From contig JACRMM010000030.1 in NCBI GenBank assembly GCA_016214985.1, forward strand, positions 186,001 through 250,000: 64,000 nt of DNA, read 5' to 3'. The stretch comes from Deltaproteobacteria bacterium (GTDB lineage Bacteria > Desulfobacterota > Deferrisomatia > Deferrisomatales > JACRMM01). Position 1 is the first letter of the stretch; each line of letters opens with the position of its first letter. This document shows, piece by piece, positions 40,209-49,130 of the stretch. A program made the translations under genes and the position numbers. Under the pieces are notes generated by a model. It was given only the letters and a program-made list of their open reading frames with translations, had not been told where the DNA came from and ran no database searches.

Positions 40209-42604
40209 TTTCTCAGCGGCTTTCCCGTCTTCAGGATGTACTGGATCCTCTCCAGGGTCTTCCTCTGGGCGCATAGTTCCACGAACGCCCGCCGCTCCAG
40301 ATCGAGCAGGTAGTCTTCCGTGACCGTGGCGCCGTAGTCCACCTCACCTCCGCACAGGACCCACGCCACCTTCTCGGTCACCAGCGTGTCGTGCTCCGAG
40401 ATCTGGCGACCTTCCTTCATCGTGTAGAGCATGGAGCGGATGTTGGCGAGGCCCTCTCGTCCCATGACGCTCACATGCGCGGGCCGCTGGAGCGGCTGCC
40501 AACCCGTCTCCAGGAGCCCAAGCGCCGAGCGCTTGGCGTCGTGGATCAGGTGCTCCCGGTGGAGGGTGACGCTGTCGCCGGGGCGCAGGAAGCCCAGGTC
40601 GAAGGCCTCCCAGGCAGAGAGGCTCACCTTGGCCAGGGCGATCGTCTCGAAGGCCCTGCGCACGTGAGGTAAAGGGTCGGCGCCCGGGGGACACGCGGCC
40701 ATGGCGCGCAGCAGAAGCTCCTTCGTGCCGCCGCCGGCGGGCAGGAGCCCGACGCCGACCTCCACGAGGCCCACGTAGGTTTCGTGGCTCGCCTGCACCC
40801 GGTGGCAGTGCAGGCACACCTCGGCGCCTCCGCCGAGCACACGGCCGAAGGGCGCGGCCACGACCGGGACCGGAGCGTACTTGAGCGCCAGGGTGGAGGC
40901 CTGGAAGGCTCGGACCACGCCGTCGATCTCGGGAAGGTTTCCCTCGAGGGCCTCGAAGAGGAGGAGCATCAGGTTCGCACCCACGGAGAAGTTCTCTCCC
41001 TGGTTGCCCACGACGAGCGCGTCGAAGGCCGTGCCGGCCTCGGCCACCGTCTTCTGGATGGCCTGCATGATGCCGCCACCGATGGCGTTCATCTTGGAGT
41101 GGAACTCCAAGCACGCGACTCCGTCTCCGAGGTCGATGAGGCTTGCCTCCGGGTTGGAGAAGAGCGTCCGGCCCACGCGCTTCAAATCTGCGAGCACGGT
41201 CACCCCGGCCCGAGGAGCGAGCGGAGTGTGGGTCCCGGTACCCAGGTCCCACATCTTCGTTCCCAGCCCCTCCGTCACGTAGAAGCGGGGTGTGGCGCTC
41301 TCGGCCAGCGCACGGACCGGCGCGGGCACGTCCCACCCTTCCGCCATCATGCGATCGACGGAAGCCTTCACGCCCAGGGCGTCCCAGATCTCGAAGGGCC
41401 CGATCTCCCAGCCGAAGCCCCAGCGCATGGCGCGGTCGATCGAGGCGACGTCACCGGCGACCTCGGGGATGCGGCGCGCCGCGTAGAGCAGCACCGCGGC
41501 GGTGACGTCCCAGGCAAAGCGGCTCGCGGCGTCCTTGCCGGCCACCAGACGAGCCACGCGCTCCCCGGGGTCCTCGACGGTCTTCACGTCTGCGAGAATC
41601 GGATAGTCCGCCTTTCCCGACGGGCGGTACTCGAGGTTCGAGGGGTCGATGCCAAGAGTCGTCTTCTTGTCGTTCTCCTTGACGGATTTGTAGAAGCCGG
41701 CGCCGGATTTCAGGCCCAGGAGGCCCTTGTCTATCATGGCCCGAAGCCAGGCCGGGAGCTCGAAGACCTCCCGGCGCTCGTCGTCCGGGGCGCCGTCGTA
41801 CTGCGTGCGGGCCACGTGTGCGAGCACGTCGAGCCCGACGAGGTCGGCGGTCCGGAAGGTGGCGGACTTGGGGCGAGCGAGCGCCTGGCCCGTGAGGGCG
41901 TCGACCTGCTCCACCGTGAGGCCGTGCTTCGCCATGGCGCCCACGGTGTAGAGCATCGAAAAGACGCCGATGCGGTTGGCGATGAAGTTGGGCGTATCCT
42001 TGGCCCGAACGACCCCCTTGCCGAGCCTCTTCTCGGCGAAGCGGGTGAAGGCGTCCACGATCGCGGGGTCCGTCGCCGCTCCCGGGATGACCTCCAGCAG
42101 GTGCATGTACCGGGGCGGGTTGAAGAAGTGGGTTCCGAAGAATCGCGGCCGGAGGGCCTCGGGGAGCGTCTCGGCCATCGCGTTCACCGAAAGGCCCGAG
42201 GTGTTGGTGGTGAGCAGCGCCGTGGGCTTCAGGTGCGGCGCGACCCGCTGGAACAGGCTCTCCTTGATGTCCAGGCGCTCGACCACCGCCTCGATCACCC
42301 AGTCCACTCCGGCGAGCCTGACGAGGTCGTCCTCGAAGTTGCCCGGTGTAACGAGACGAGCCCGGTCCTTGTGGCCGAAGGCGGCGGGGTTCGCCTTGAG
42401 AGCCTTCTCTATGCCCTGAAAGGCGAAGCGGTTTCGGACCGCGGCGCTCGAGAGATCCAGGCCGCGCGCCCTCTCCTCGTCCGAAGGCTCGCGGGGCACG
42501 ATGTCGAGCAGAAGCGTGGGAATCCCGGCGTTGGCCAGGTGGGCGGCGATGGCGGCTCCCATGACGCCAGCGCCCAGGACAGCGGCTTGTTGGACGGGGG
42601 GCAT
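40205..42604 (-). CDS. fadN: 3-hydroxyacyl-CoA dehydrogenase / enoyl-CoA hydratase fusion (FadN type)
   Basis: Bifunctional beta-oxidation enzyme, 799 residues. The N-terminal dehydrogenase has a Rossmann loop AVLGAGVMGAAIAAHLANAG, NTSGLSVNAMAE, FFGTHFFNPPRYMHLLE and KDTPNFIANRIG; the C-terminal crotonase half has LEFHSKMNAIGGG, NFSVGANLMLLL and GGGAEVCLHCHRV. This order, dehydrogenase first, and the length match Bacillus FadN (about 789 aa), not enterobacterial FadB. ATG 42604 follows GAGGAGGTCC; the longer ORF overlaps fadR. It is the first gene of fadN-fadA-fadE. Confidence 0.93.
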   Translation of the reverse strand: MPPVQQAAVLGAGVMGAAIAAHLANAGIPTLLLDIVPREPSDEERARGLDLSSAAVRNRFAFQGIEKALKANPAAFGHKDRARLVTPGNFEDDLVRLAGVDWVIEAVVERLDIKESLFQRVAPHLKPTALLTTNTSGLSVNAMAETLPEALRPRFFGTHFFNPPRYMHLLEVIPGAATDPAIVDAFTRFAEKRLGKGVVRAKDTPNFIANRIGVFSMLYTVGAMAKHGLTVEQVDALTGQALARPKSATFRTADLVGLDVLAHVARTQYDGAPDDERREVFELPAWLRAMIDKGLLGLKSGAGFYKSVKENDKKTTLGIDPSNLEYRPSGKADYPILADVKTVEDPGERVARLVAGKDAASRFAWDVTAAVLLYAARRIPEVAGDVASIDRAMRWGFGWEIGPFEIWDALGVKASVDRMMAEGWDVPAPVRALAESATPRFYVTEGLGTKMWDLGTGTHTPLAPRAGVTVLADLKRVGRTLFSNPEASLIDLGDGVACLEFHSKMNAIGGGIMQAIQKTVAEAGTAFDALVVGNQGENFSVGANLMLLLFEALEGNLPEIDGVVRAFQASTLALKYAPVPVVAAPFGRVLGGGAEVCLHCHRVQASHETYVGLVEVGVGLLPAGGGTKELLLRAMAACPPGADPLPHVRRAFETIALAKVSLSAWEAFDLGFLRPGDSVTLHREHLIHDAKRSALGLLETGWQPLQRPAHVSVMGREGLANIRSMLYTMKEGRQISEHDTLVTEKVAWVLCGGEVDYGATVTEDYLLDLERRAFVELCAQRKTLERIQYILKTGKPLRN

Positions 42605-42654
42605 TGGACCTCCTCCTCTACAGGTGAGTGGGACAGACGGGCGCCGCGAGGGGA

Positions 42655-43278
42655 TCACCTCGCGCACATCCCGTGAAGCAACACGTCGAAGAGCGGGGCC
42701 GCCTTTTCGGAGAGAGGACCGCGCTCGGCGCGCAGGAGCCACGCCGAGACGGTCTCGTCGATCGAGCCGAAGTACACCCGGCGCAGGAGCCGTGTCCCGA
42801 CATCGCTGCGGAAGGCGCCACCGGCCTTTCCCTGATCCAAGATGGCCTCCACGCGGCGGGCGTAGCCGGCCAGAGGACCGGAGATCTCCCTGCGAATCGA
42901 CTCCTCCGGCTGGCGGAGCTGGAACTGCAGAAAGGCAGCGAGCTCCGGGTCCTCTTCCATGAACGCCAGGTGGAGCTCCACGCAGCGGCGCAGCTTGGCC
43001 ACAGGGTCCGCGACCTGGGCCACCTCCTCGTCCACGCGGGCCAGCATCGACTCCATCACGTGCCGGAACGCGCTGATGAGGAGATCCTCCTTGCCCTGGA
43101 AGTACAGGTACAGGGTTCCGTCCGCGACCCCCGCCTCTTGGGCGACCCGCGACATCGTGCAGTTGTGGTAGCCGTGCCGACTGAAGGCGCGCACGGCGGC
43201 CTCGAGGATCTCCCGGCGACGCTCCGCCTTGCGCTCCGCCGTCGTCGGGGGAGGGTTAGTCTTCTTCGTAGAGGGCAT
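42655..43278 (-). CDS. fadR: TetR-family regulator, probable FadR
   Basis: 207-residue TetR repressor. The HTH region is classic (RREILEAAVRAFSRHGYHNC and VAQEAGVADGTLYLYFQGKEDLL). The C-terminal ligand domain is acyl-CoA-regulator-like. It overlaps the end of lcfA by 23 bp and lies 50 bp before fadN, as fadR follows lcfA in Bacillus. The palindrome 45060-45077 ahead of lcfA fits the published Bacillus FadR box, supporting autoregulated control of the whole block that is relieved by long-chain acyl-CoA. Ligand and target are inferred; the TetR family is certain. Confidence 0.85.
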   Translation of the reverse strand: MPSTKKTNPPPTTAERKAERRREILEAAVRAFSRHGYHNCTMSRVAQEAGVADGTLYLYFQGKEDLLISAFRHVMESMLARVDEEVAQVADPVAKLRRCVELHLAFMEEDPELAAFLQFQLRQPEESIRREISGPLAGYARRVEAILDQGKAGGAFRSDVGTRLLRRVYFGSIDETVSAWLLRAERGPLSEKAAPLFDVLLHGMCAR

Positions 43279-45049
43279 CGAGGCGATCCTTGTAGTGCTC
43301 CGTGATGATCTTTCGGCGCACCTTCATCGTGGGCGTCACCTCGCCCTGCCCGGCGGAGAACTCCTGACCGAGGAGGACGAACTTCTTGACGCTCTCGTAG
43401 GAAGAGAGGTGGGCCGCCGCCTGGATCTCTTCGAGACGCCGCGTGTAGAAGTCCAAGACTTGAGGGTGTTCTACAAGTTGCTCTGGGTTCGAGTGCGGCA
43501 GGCTCTTCCACTGCGCGTACCGTCGAAGCCATTCGAAGTCCGGAACGATCAGGGCCGTCATGAACTTCTTCTTGTCGCCGTAGAGCATGGCTTCGGCGAT
43601 ATACTTGTCCATCTTCAGGATGTTCTCGACCTTCTGGGGTGCCACGTTCTTGCCCCCCGCCGTGATGATGAGGTCCTTCTTGCGGTCGGTGATCCTGAGG
43701 TACCCGTCAGCGTCGATTTCGCCGATGTCGCCGGTCTTGAAGAACCCGCCGTCGGTGAACGCCTCTCGGGTCGCGTCCGGGTTCTGGTAGTAGGCGGAGA
43801 ACACGTTGGGGCCCTTGACGAGGATCTCACCGTCCTCGGCGATCTTCCCCGTGACACCGCGAAGGAACCGGCCGACCGTGCCCACCCTGTGGTACCTCGG
43901 AGTATTGACGTTCGTGACCGGCGACGTCTCCGTGAGGCCGTAGCCTTCGTAGATCCGAATGCCCACGGCGTTGAAGAACATGGCGAGCTCGGGCGCGAGG
44001 GGGGCGCCTCCGGAGATGAAGAACCGCAGCCGGCCGCCGAATCGTGCGCGCACCTTGGAGTAGACGAGGTGGTCGGCCACGCGGTACTGGAGCGCGAGCC
44101 ACGGCGCGAGCGAGCGCCCCGCAGCCTCCAGCGCGCCGACCCGAGCCGCCACGTCGAGTGCCCAGAAGGTGATGCGGCGGGTCAGCGGCGGGGCCTCGAC
44201 CGCCTTGGCCTGGATGCCCGCGTGGATCTTCTCGAAGATCCTCGGGACGCTCACCGCGACCGTCGGGCGCACCTCCCCCAGGTTTTGGGCCACCTGCTGA
44301 ATCCCCTCGGCGTACGCGATCGTGACGCCGCACCAGAGCATCAGGTAGTAGCCCGCCATGCGCTCCAGAATGTGGGCCAGAGGAAGGTGCGAGAGACACA
44401 CGTCAGAGGGGCCGAGGTCGAACTCCGCGAGGCTGAGCTCCACGTCGGAGAGGATGTTTCGGTGGGTGAGCTCCACGCCCTTGGGTTCTCCCGTCGTTCC
44501 CGAGGTGAAGATGATCGTCGCCGTGGCGTCGTCTTTGGGGAGGGCGAGGCGCTCCTCCAAGACGCCCTGGTCCGTGCGATCGGCCTCCGCCTGCAAGGCT
44601 TGCAGAGTGAGCGCCCTCGGGTGGGACGCTCCGGCCAATGCCGAGAGCTCGAAGACGATCAGGAGCTCGATGCCCCCCTCGCGGTCCAGGAGCGGCAGGC
44701 ACTTCTCGACCTGTTCGCGGTCCGACGCGAACAGAACCCGCGCTTCGCTCCGGCGCAAGAGCTCCGCGACCTCGGGAGCCGCGAGCGTGGGGTAGATGGG
44801 GACGGTGACCCCGGCCGCGCTCAGGGTGGCGGTGTCGGCCACCGCCCACTCGTACCGGGTCTGGGACAGAATCGCCACGCGGTCTCCGGGCGCGAGACCC
44901 CTCGCCATGAGGCCCCGCGCGGTGAGCTCTGCCTCCCGGTAGAAGTCGTCCCACAGGACATCCCGGTACGCGCCGCCCTGTTTGACCAGCATGCAGCGTT
45001 TGCCTTGCCATCGATTGCGCCGATCGCGGATCATCTGAGGGATGGTCAT
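43256..45049 (-). CDS. lcfA: Long-chain-fatty-acid-CoA ligase
   Basis: AMP-forming acyl-CoA synthetase, 597 residues, activating long-chain fatty acids. Signatures: ATIIFTSGTTGEPKGVELTH (P-loop), YEGYGLTETSPV, GWFKTGDIG-like GFFKTGDIGEIDADGYLRI, DRKKDLIITAGGKNVAP. It has the longer FAA-type layout of FadD15-like enzymes. ATG 45049 follows CAGGAGGCCGCC. It heads the fad transcript: promoter TTGACA-N17-TAGTCT and a FadR-box palindrome lie just upstream. Reaction products feed fadE and fadN downstream. Confidence 0.93.
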   Translation of the reverse strand: MTIPQMIRDRRNRWQGKRCMLVKQGGAYRDVLWDDFYREAELTARGLMARGLAPGDRVAILSQTRYEWAVADTATLSAAGVTVPIYPTLAAPEVAELLRRSEARVLFASDREQVEKCLPLLDREGGIELLIVFELSALAGASHPRALTLQALQAEADRTDQGVLEERLALPKDDATATIIFTSGTTGEPKGVELTHRNILSDVELSLAEFDLGPSDVCLSHLPLAHILERMAGYYLMLWCGVTIAYAEGIQQVAQNLGEVRPTVAVSVPRIFEKIHAGIQAKAVEAPPLTRRITFWALDVAARVGALEAAGRSLAPWLALQYRVADHLVYSKVRARFGGRLRFFISGGAPLAPELAMFFNAVGIRIYEGYGLTETSPVTNVNTPRYHRVGTVGRFLRGVTGKIAEDGEILVKGPNVFSAYYQNPDATREAFTDGGFFKTGDIGEIDADGYLRITDRKKDLIITAGGKNVAPQKVENILKMDKYIAEAMLYGDKKKFMTALIVPDFEWLRRYAQWKSLPHSNPEQLVEHPQVLDFYTRRLEEIQAAAHLSSYESVKKFVLLGQEFSAGQGEVTPTMKVRRKIITEHYKDRLDALYEED

Positions 45050-45059
45050 GGCGGCCTCC

Positions 45060-45077
45060 TGAATGAATATTCATTCA
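45060..45077. promoter_or_regulatory. FadR-box palindrome at the lcfA-fad operon start
   Basis: Perfect 18-bp palindrome TGAATGAATATTCATTCA. It fits the published Bacillus subtilis FadR (YsiA) consensus TGAATGAMTANTCATTCA. It starts 5 bp after the -10 hexamer, over the predicted transcription start, and ends 10 bp before the lcfA ATG, so a bound repressor would block initiation. Confidence 0.85.
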
Positions 45078-45082
45078 TGCGG

Positions 45083-45111
45083 AGACTATGCCGGGGCTTC
45101 TCCAGTGTCAA
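45083..45111 (-). promoter_or_regulatory. Promoter of lcfA-fadR-fadN-fadA-fadE
   Basis: Minus strand TTGACA (45111-45106), 17-bp spacer, TAGTCT (45088-45083). Perfect -35, -10 3/6, placed immediately upstream of the FadR palindrome. Confidence 0.7.
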
Positions 45112-45211
45112 GGGGGAAAGGCAACCAAAGTATCGGGTCGTCGCCGGGTCGGGGACCCTTGGCTCTCGGGCCCGCGAAGACCGTGACGACGAGCGCATCG
45201 CAGGGGCTGCC

Positions 45212-46342
45212 GTGGCCAAAGAGCGGTTGAGAGTGGTCCTTCTCGAGCCCTTCTGGGGAGGGAGCCATCGGGCGTCTGCCGAGGGGTGGGCGCGGCACAG
45301 TCGTCACGACGTTCAGGTCGAGAGCCTGCCTCCCCGGTTCTGGAAGTGGCGCATGCGCGGCGCCGCCTTCGAGCTGGCGCGCCGGTTGGGGCCGCGGCTC
45401 GACGAGGTGGACGCGGTCGTGGCCACGGACCTCCTCGACCTCGCCCATCTTCAGGCGCTGTTACCTCGCCGCGTCGCCTCTGCCCTCTACTTTCACGAGA
45501 ACCAGATCTCGTATCCGGGCAGGCCCGGCGAGCCCGCCCCCGAGCGGGACCTCCAATACGCGTTCACCAACCTGGCGAGCGCCCTGGCCGCGGACCGGGT
45601 CGCCTTCAACTCCGCGTTTCAGAGGGACGCGTTTCAGGGGGGGCTGAAGGTCCTCCTGGGAAGGATGCCCGACGCGAGGCCCCTTTGGGCGGTGGACGAG
45701 ATCGCCCGCAAGTCGAGCGTCGTCCCGCTCGGCATCGAGGTCTCGGACCTTCGATCCGGGGAGTCACGAGACGCGGAAGCGCCTCCGGTCGTCCTTTGGA
45801 ACCACCGCTGGGAGTATGACAAAGCTCCGGAGGTGTTCTTCGCCGTTTTGGAGCGCCTGGCCGAGCGTGGGGTTCCGTTTCGGGTGGCGGTGGCGGGGGA
45901 GGCGTTCGGGCAGGTGCCGACGGTGTTTGCCGCGGCGAGGGAGGCGTTGGGCGGGCGCGTCGTGCACTGGGGGTTCGCGCCCACCCGGGCTGAGTATGCG
46001 GCGCTTCTGGCCCGGGCCGACGTGGTCGTCAGCACGGCTCTCCAAGAGAACTTCGGGATCAGTCTCCTGGAGGCGGCCTGGGCCGGCGCGCACCCCCTGG
46101 CGCCCCGCCGGCTGAGCTACCCGGAGGTGCTCCCCGCGTCGCTTCACGCCGCCTGCCTCTACGACGACGTCGACGCCTTGGAGGCCTGCCTGGAGGTGCT
46201 CCTGACCCGGCCGGACGGGCGGCTCTCCGCCGGAGACCTGCGGGTGGCGCTCTCCCACCTCCGGTGGGAGGAGCGCGTCAGGGCCTTCGACGATCTCGTC
46301 GACGAGGTTTTCGAAGCCAACGGGGGGCGATCTATGGTATAA
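45212..46342 (+). CDS. tRNA-queuosine mannosyltransferase-like GT4 glycosyltransferase
   Basis: 376-residue glycosyltransferase of the DUF3524/GTDC1 family, whose animal member (QTMAN) mannosylates queuosine in tRNA-Asp. The N-terminus VVLLEPFWGGSHRASAEGWA and LPPRFWKWRMRGAAFELAR are near-diagnostic, followed by SALYFHENQISYP, LWNHRWEYDKAPEVFF, VHWGFAPTRAEYAALL and the GT4-type acidic motif NFGISLLEAAWAG. GTG 45212 is chosen from the homology start and GGGG 8 bp upstream; the 1037-codon ORF in the track is mostly a shadow of lcfA. No queuosine genes are nearby. The tRNA substrate is inferred from the family. Confidence 0.82.
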   Translation: MAKERLRVVLLEPFWGGSHRASAEGWARHSRHDVQVESLPPRFWKWRMRGAAFELARRLGPRLDEVDAVVATDLLDLAHLQALLPRRVASALYFHENQISYPGRPGEPAPERDLQYAFTNLASALAADRVAFNSAFQRDAFQGGLKVLLGRMPDARPLWAVDEIARKSSVVPLGIEVSDLRSGESRDAEAPPVVLWNHRWEYDKAPEVFFAVLERLAERGVPFRVAVAGEAFGQVPTVFAAAREALGGRVVHWGFAPTRAEYAALLARADVVVSTALQENFGISLLEAAWAGAHPLAPRRLSYPEVLPASLHAACLYDDVDALEACLEVLLTRPDGRLSAGDLRVALSHLRWEERVRAFDDLVDEVFEANGGRSMV

Positions 46343-46350
46343 GCGACCAG

Positions 46351-47472
46351 TCAGGCCCCCGTGGCCCCCAGGTCGACGCGGCGGTACAGCCGGCTCCCGA
46401 GCCCGAGCGCTTCCGCGTAGGCGAGCTGGACGGTCCAGTCTACCTGGGGGTACAGACCCCGGAACTTGTCTGCCCCGGGAGCGAGATTTCCCGTGAGGCA
46501 CGAGCCCGGGTTCCCGGCGAAGCTGTTCACGAGGTCTGCGCACGCTTGGTCGAGGGCGACCGGATCGGCCGAGCACAGGATGCCTGCGTCGGCCACGATG
46601 GGCGCATCGGAATGGCCGTAGCAGTCGCAGGCCGGGCTCACCTGGGTGGCGAAGTTGACGAAGACGCACTTGTCGCGCTTTCCCGCCAGAGTGCCGAGGC
46701 AGTATTCGGCCATCTTCTCCTGCAGGGAGGCCGGGCCTTCGGTCCACTGGACCTGGATGGCTTTCTGCGGGCACGTCAGGATGCACTCCCCGCATCCGAC
46801 GCACCGCTCTGCGTCGATCAAGGCGACTTCCCCGACGGCGATGGCTCCCTGGGCGCACCAGTGGACGCACTCCCCACAAGCGACGCACAGCTTCGCTTTG
46901 ACCTTGGGTGCCACGGACGAGTGCTGGGCGAGCTTGCCCTCTCGGGCCGCACAGCCCATGCCCAGGTTCTTGAGAGCGCCGCCGAAGCCCGAGAGCTCGT
47001 GTCCCTTGAAGTGCGCCAGGCCTACGACGGCATCGGCGTGGGCGATCTCGGCCGCGACGCACACTTCGCGGAAGTGCTTCCCTTCGATCGGGATGCGCAC
47101 GGAGGTACTGCCCCTCAGACCGTCCGCGATGACCAGCGGCGCTCCGACTACGGCGTAGTCGAAGCCGTTCTGGATCGCGGTCTCGAGATGGCTGACGGCC
47201 TCGGCGCGGGTGCCCACATACAGGGTGTTCGCGTCCGTGAGAAAGGGCTTGGCGCCCAGCGCCTTGATCGCCTCGACGACCCGGCGGACGAACACGGGTC
47301 GGATGAACGAAGTATTGCCCTTCTCGCCGAAGTGGAGCTTGACGGCCACGAGGTCGCCACGCTGTACACGGTCGGCCAGACCGGCACGCCCGAGAAGGGC
47401 CTCGACCTTGTCGAGGAGATTCTGGCGGGGGGTTGTCCGCAGGTCGGAGTAGTGCACATCGGGCGTCGTCAT
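46351..47472 (-). CDS. DUF362 protein with central dicluster ferredoxin
   Basis: 373-residue member of the DUF362 family. The N-terminal part holds VAVKLHFGEKGNTSFIRPVF and TDANTLYVGTRAEAV; two [4Fe-4S] motifs follow in the middle, CVACGECVHWCAQGA and CVGCGECILTCPQKA, and a C-terminal part continues the fold (CDCYGHSDAPIVADAGIL). The ferredoxin insertion is central, unlike the C-terminal one at 19.2 kb, so the two are paralogous families rather than recent copies. It stands alone, tail-to-tail with the glycosyltransferase (8-bp gap). Function is unknown; a redox role is inferred from the clusters. Confidence 0.85.
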   Translation of the reverse strand: MTTPDVHYSDLRTTPRQNLLDKVEALLGRAGLADRVQRGDLVAVKLHFGEKGNTSFIRPVFVRRVVEAIKALGAKPFLTDANTLYVGTRAEAVSHLETAIQNGFDYAVVGAPLVIADGLRGSTSVRIPIEGKHFREVCVAAEIAHADAVVGLAHFKGHELSGFGGALKNLGMGCAAREGKLAQHSSVAPKVKAKLCVACGECVHWCAQGAIAVGEVALIDAERCVGCGECILTCPQKAIQVQWTEGPASLQEKMAEYCLGTLAGKRDKCVFVNFATQVSPACDCYGHSDAPIVADAGILCSADPVALDQACADLVNSFAGNPGSCLTGNLAPGADKFRGLYPQVDWTVQLAYAEALGLGSRLYRRVDLGATGA

Positions 47473-47602
47473 TGCGTGTCTCCGTCATGGGGGCCGTCAG
47501 GGTGCGGGGGCGAAATCTAGCACACCGCCCGGCTTGGATCCAGGCGGGTTTGTTCCTTTCGGCGTGCCGTTCGCTTCGGGCGTTCCCGAGAAGGAGGTTG
47601 TC

Positions 47603-48103
47603 ATGTTTCAAGTGGGGGACAAGGCGGTCTACCCAGCCCACGGTGTGGGCGAGATTCTGTCCATCGAGAAGCGCGACATCATGGGCAGGGCCATGGAGGT
47701 GTATGTGATGCGGATCCTGGAGCGGGACATGACGATCCTGATCCCCGTGTCCAAGTCCAGCGACGTGGGGTTGCGGGAGGTGATGGGGCACGAGGAGGTG
47801 GACGCCGTGTTCCTCGTACTGCGCCAGCGCCGCCGTGTCAGCGACAACCAGACGTGGAACCGCAGATTTCGGGAGTACAGCGAGAAGATTCGCACGGGAT
47901 CCGCGGTGGAGATTGCCCACGTGCTCCGAGACCTGTACCTCCTGCGCTCGGGGAAGAGCCTCTCCTACGGGGAGAAGCGCATGCTCAACACCGCCATGGA
48001 GCTCCTCTCCCAGGAGATCGCCGTGGCGCAGGGGCAGAAAGCCAGCCAGGCCCAGGAGCAGATCCTCTTGGCCTTCGGCGACGTCGGGCCGGCGGAGGCG
48101 TAA
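47603..48103 (+). CDS. carD: CarD/CdnL-family RNA-polymerase-binding regulator
   Basis: 166-residue CarD-type factor that binds the RNA polymerase beta subunit and stabilises open complexes, often at rRNA promoters. It opens FQVGDKAVYPAHGVGEILSIEKR, the CarD/TRCF-interaction fold, and ends in the helical DNA-binding part (EIAHVLRDLYLLRSGKSLSYGEKRML). ATG 47603 follows AAGGAGG. It starts a four-domain block with a PIN/TRAM protein and IspDF, an order known from deltaproteobacteria and reminiscent of yacL-ispD-ispF in Bacillus. Confidence 0.93.
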   Translation: MFQVGDKAVYPAHGVGEILSIEKRDIMGRAMEVYVMRILERDMTILIPVSKSSDVGLREVMGHEEVDAVFLVLRQRRRVSDNQTWNRRFREYSEKIRTGSAVEIAHVLRDLYLLRSGKSLSYGEKRMLNTAMELLSQEIAVAQGQKASQAQEQILLAFGDVGPAEA

Positions 48104-48107
48104 CGCC

Positions 48108-49130
48108 TTGGGAGCGGGCGCCTATCGGGCGGTCCTGTTCACCGCCTGCGTCATTTCCGGGGCCCTCGCGGGCCCCGGGCTCGCTTCCAGCCCGGCGGCC
48201 CCGATCATCGGAGGGGCGGGCGGGGTATTGCTCTTTCTGGTTGCCTGGTGGTTCGAAACCGCGGCCCGGCTGGCCTCTCCCCAGGCCGTGCTCGGCGCTG
48301 GGGCGGGGATTCTGGCGGGGCTCCTCGGCGCGGTCTGGGCCCGAGAAGCGCTGGGGCTCGCCGGTCTTCCGGTGGCGGTCTCGGTCGCAGTAACAGGGCT
48401 CATGGTGTACCTCGGCGCCTTGTCCGGAGTCCGCGGGGTGAGGGCGCTGCGGACGGTCGGGGGCAAGGTCGGAGTGGTGTCGTCCGCGAGTCCGAAGATC
48501 CTCGACACTTCCGCGATCATCGACGGCCGGGTCGCCGACATGGTGGAGCTCGGGTTCCTGGGGGGACCCCTCGTGGTTCCTCAGTTCGTCCTCAACGAGC
48601 TCCAGGGGATCGCGGACAGCAGCGATCCGCTTCGCCGGGGCCGCGGACGACGTGGGCTCGGGGTTCTCGAGAGGCTCCAGGGCCTCGAGGGGGTCGAGAC
48701 CCGGATCACGGATCAGGACTTCGCGCGCATCAAGGAGGTGGACGGCAAGATCGTCGCGCTCGCCAAGGCGACGGGGGCCACGGTCATCACGAACGACTTC
48801 AACCTCTCCAAGGTCGCGGAGCTCCAGGGCGTCCGAGTGCTCAACGTCCACGAGCTCGCCCATGCCCTTCGCCCGGTGGTGTTGGCCGGCGAAGAGGTGC
48901 AGGTCACGGTGCAGAAACCGGGGAAGGAGCCTGGGCAAGGGGTGGGCTATCTCGAGGACGGCACCATGGTCGTGGTGGAAGGCGGCGCCTCGCACCTGGG
49001 CGAGCTCCTGCGCGTCACGGTGAGCTCGGTGCTCCAGACGTCAGCGGGCCGCCTGATCTTCGCACGTCCCCCGGGGGAGGAAGCCACCTCGGGGAGGGAG
49101 AAGCGGAGCATGTGGAGGCGGCGCGGGTGA
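48108..49130 (+). CDS. PIN-TRAM membrane protein (YacL-like)
   Basis: 340-residue membrane protein with about four N-terminal membrane helices (residues 5-115), a PIN nuclease-like domain (ILDTSAIIDGRVADMVELGF; ITNDFNLSKVAEL carrying late acidic residues) and a C-terminal TRAM domain (VTVQKPGKEPGQGVGYLEDG). It probably binds or cuts RNA at the membrane. The start is TTG at 48108, 4 bp after the carD stop with GGAGG 9 bp upstream; the ORF-track start at 47835 overlaps carD in another frame. Its stop overlaps ispDF through GTGA. Confidence 0.88.
   Translation: MGAGAYRAVLFTACVISGALAGPGLASSPAAPIIGGAGGVLLFLVAWWFETAARLASPQAVLGAGAGILAGLLGAVWAREALGLAGLPVAVSVAVTGLMVYLGALSGVRGVRALRTVGGKVGVVSSASPKILDTSAIIDGRVADMVELGFLGGPLVVPQFVLNELQGIADSSDPLRRGRGRRGLGVLERLQGLEGVETRITDQDFARIKEVDGKIVALAKATGATVITNDFNLSKVAELQGVRVLNVHELAHALRPVVLAGEEVQVTVQKPGKEPGQGVGYLEDGTMVVVEGGASHLGELLRVTVSSVLQTSAGRLIFARPPGEEATSGREKRSMWRRRG

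Noticed and set aside
43229-45211. Plus-strand 1037-codon ORF from 43229 to 46342 as one giant protein.
   Set aside because: The first 661 codons are antisense to lcfA and show no domain; recognisable glycosyltransferase sequence begins at 45212.
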